Shown: one piece after another, positions 5,279-5,978 of the stretch | How the letters are laid out: every line of letters starts with the position of its first letter | Position numbering within the stretch: position 1 is the stretch's first letter | Assembly: GCA_018713605.1 (NCBI GenBank) | Contig: DVOM01000031.1 | Span: 1-5,978, forward strand | Length of the DNA: 5,978 nucleotides | Reading direction: 5' to 3' | Source: Scatacola_A faecigallinarum | GTDB taxonomy: Bacteria; Pseudomonadota; Alphaproteobacteria; RF32; CAG-239 | The notes under the pieces: generated by a model | Database searches by the model: none | The model's input: the letters and a program-made list of their open reading frames with translations, nothing else | Told to the model about the DNA's origin: nothing | Position numbers and translations under genes: made by a program

Positions 5279-5794
5279 ATGAAAAAACTCTGGCTGGCAT
5301 TTGGACTGCTGGTTTTCGCAGGCGCCTGTTCGGACAAACAGGAAGAGCAGAATCCCGAAAACCTCCCGTTGGAAGAAGTTTTGGAAGAAGGCGAACAGGT
5401 TGTCGTACGTCCAAACTTTGACATTAAATTTGGAGAAGAAACCTACTCTTACAAATTCGGCGAAAGCCAGGCCGGCTGTGACAAAGGCAGCGACGTGGTC
5501 TGTGCCATAGACCTTTACGCCAAATGCACGCTGGATCCGAAAGGAAGCGAATGCGACAAGAAAAAAATGCCGAAGTTCGTTTTTATGGACGATGAAAGCC
5601 TGCAGCGCCCGACCGAGATGCGTTTTAAAATCGTCAAAATCAAGCCGGTTGACGCCAACATGATTGAAGTTTATACGCAAGGCAGCTGCAACGGCATGTG
5701 GTTTGGCCTTTGCGAAGGCAATATTATTTATGTCCTAAGCAACAAAAACGGCTTCTGGGCGGTCAAAGACGTCTATGCCCGGGAAAACTTTTAG
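5279..5794 (+). CDS. Cysteine-rich putative lipoprotein
   Basis: This is a 171-residue protein with a short lipoprotein signal peptide: KK at 2-3, a hydrophobic core, then AGAC at 14-17, which makes C17 the likely lipidated residue. Alanine at -3 is weaker than the usual leucine. The residue after C17 is serine, which favours export to the outer membrane by Lol rules as known in E. coli. An acidic, glutamate-rich linker (about 21-40) leads to a domain with six cysteines, C67, C75, C83, C92, C137 and C145, an even number that could form three disulfides in the periplasm. I recognise no family. GAGGAG sits 7 bases before the ATG, and the gene follows the barrel protein by 18 bases, so both are probably made together and may interact at the outer membrane. 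A strong terminator follows. Confidence 0.75.
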   Translation: MKKLWLAFGLLVFAGACSDKQEEQNPENLPLEEVLEEGEQVVVRPNFDIKFGEETYSYKFGESQAGCDKGSDVVCAIDLYAKCTLDPKGSECDKKKMPKFVFMDDESLQRPTEMRFKIVKIKPVDANMIEVYTQGSCNGMWFGLCEGNIIYVLSNKNGFWAVKDVYARENF

Positions 5795-5812
5795 TCGGCA
5801 CTTATGTTATGT

Positions 5813-5843
5813 AAAGCCCTCTCTTTTGAGAGGGCTTTTTTTT
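5813..5843 (+). terminator. Rho-independent terminator of the barrel-lipoprotein operon
   Basis: AAAGCCCTCTC at 5813-5823 pairs perfectly with GAGAGGGCTTT at 5828-5838 around a TTTT loop, and a run of eight T covers 5836-5843. It lies 18 bases past the lipoprotein stop. The A run on the left side is short, so it is mainly a + strand terminator. Confidence 0.95.
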
Positions 5844-5872
5844 GCGAAAAATAAAACCGGTTTCAACTGTTG

Positions 5873-5901
5873 TTGACTTTTGCCGAAATCTGCGCTATAT
5901 T
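5873..5901 (+). promoter_or_regulatory. Strong promoter of a transcript leaving the window
   Basis: TTGACT at 5873-5878 and TATATT at 5896-5901 are separated by exactly 17 bases, close to the sigma-70 consensus. It lies just after a terminator, so it begins a new transcription unit starting near 5908 and running rightwards out of the window. Such a good match suggests a well-expressed housekeeping gene or a stable RNA. Confidence 0.75.
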
Positions 5902-5978
5902 AATTTCAGGTGTGGATGTTTTACCGCGGCGGAATGCCGCCGGCGGGTATGTGTTAGGTAATCGGTCATGGGAAGAGT
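5902..5978 (+). other. Untranslated leader or start of an RNA gene, with hairpin and short ORF
   Basis: After the promoter the sequence becomes GC-rich and contains a perfect 6-bp hairpin, CGGCGG (5927-5932) with CCGCCG (5937-5942) and an AATG loop. A 13-codon frame MFYRGGMPPAGMC runs from ATG 5916 to TAG 5957, but only a weak AGG precedes it. Another ATG at 5968 (ATG GGA AGA) follows AGG by 9 bases and stays open to the edge, so it could start the downstream gene. I do not recognise the leader as a known riboswitch, tmRNA, RNase P or SRP RNA from the part visible. Confidence 0.4.

Noticed and set aside
4745..5680. 311-codon open frame on the - strand
   Set aside because: It lies antisense to two genes that have a signal peptide, a lipobox, good ribosome binding sites and a terminator on the + strand. 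Its translation is phenylalanine-rich without any motif and it has no plausible promoter or Shine-Dalgarno.

Overview
The window reads as a chromosomal stretch of an alphaproteobacterium of moderate GC. The pointers are a recognisable FliX (a flagellar assembly regulator known from Alphaproteobacteria), a DksA of the alphaproteobacterial type that keeps only one of the four zinc-finger cysteines, and a maf, RNase E/G-family, yacG gene string. A flagellated relative of the Rhodospirillales is my best guess, from protein flavour only. TGA is used as a normal stop. No rRNA, tRNA, CRISPR array or transposase is visible.

Positions 1-1067 (+ strand) are an accessory-looking patch. It holds the 3' end of a gene entering from the left, an AT-rich gene for a membrane-anchored ankyrin-repeat protein (146-811), and an open stretch without a start (812-1033) that resembles the tail of a broken gene. 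A 52-bp near-perfect direct repeat (1-52 and 956-1007, one mismatch) links the incoming gene's end to that broken tail, so this patch has been rearranged by duplication or recombination. A hairpin at 1031-1067 separates it from the conserved block.

Positions 1076-4550 (- strand) are a conserved housekeeping and motility block, transcribed right to left: type IV pilin-like gene, fliX, then dksA, maf, RNase E/G family gene, yacG. The pilin gene has a strong promoter and Shine-Dalgarno, and its stop lies 12 bases before the GTG start of fliX. dksA has its own promoter. maf, the RNase gene and yacG follow with a 3-base gap and two ATGA stop/start overlaps, so they are probably translationally coupled, and they end at the 1031-1067 terminator. 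The products are a transcription regulator of the stringent response (DksA), a nucleotide pyrophosphatase (Maf), an RNA-processing endonuclease and a small zinc protein (YacG).

Positions 4551-4708 are a divergent promoter region. Rightwards, a small outer-membrane beta-barrel protein and a cysteine-rich lipoprotein form a two-gene cell-envelope operon (4709-5794) closed by a textbook terminator (5813-5843). A near-consensus promoter at 5873-5901 then starts a new transcript that leaves the window; its leader has a GC-rich hairpin and a possible 13-codon leader ORF.

No clearly new biological system is present. The most interesting points are the repeat-flanked ankyrin gene, the pilin-fliX pairing with its unusual start region, and the unidentified leader at the right edge.
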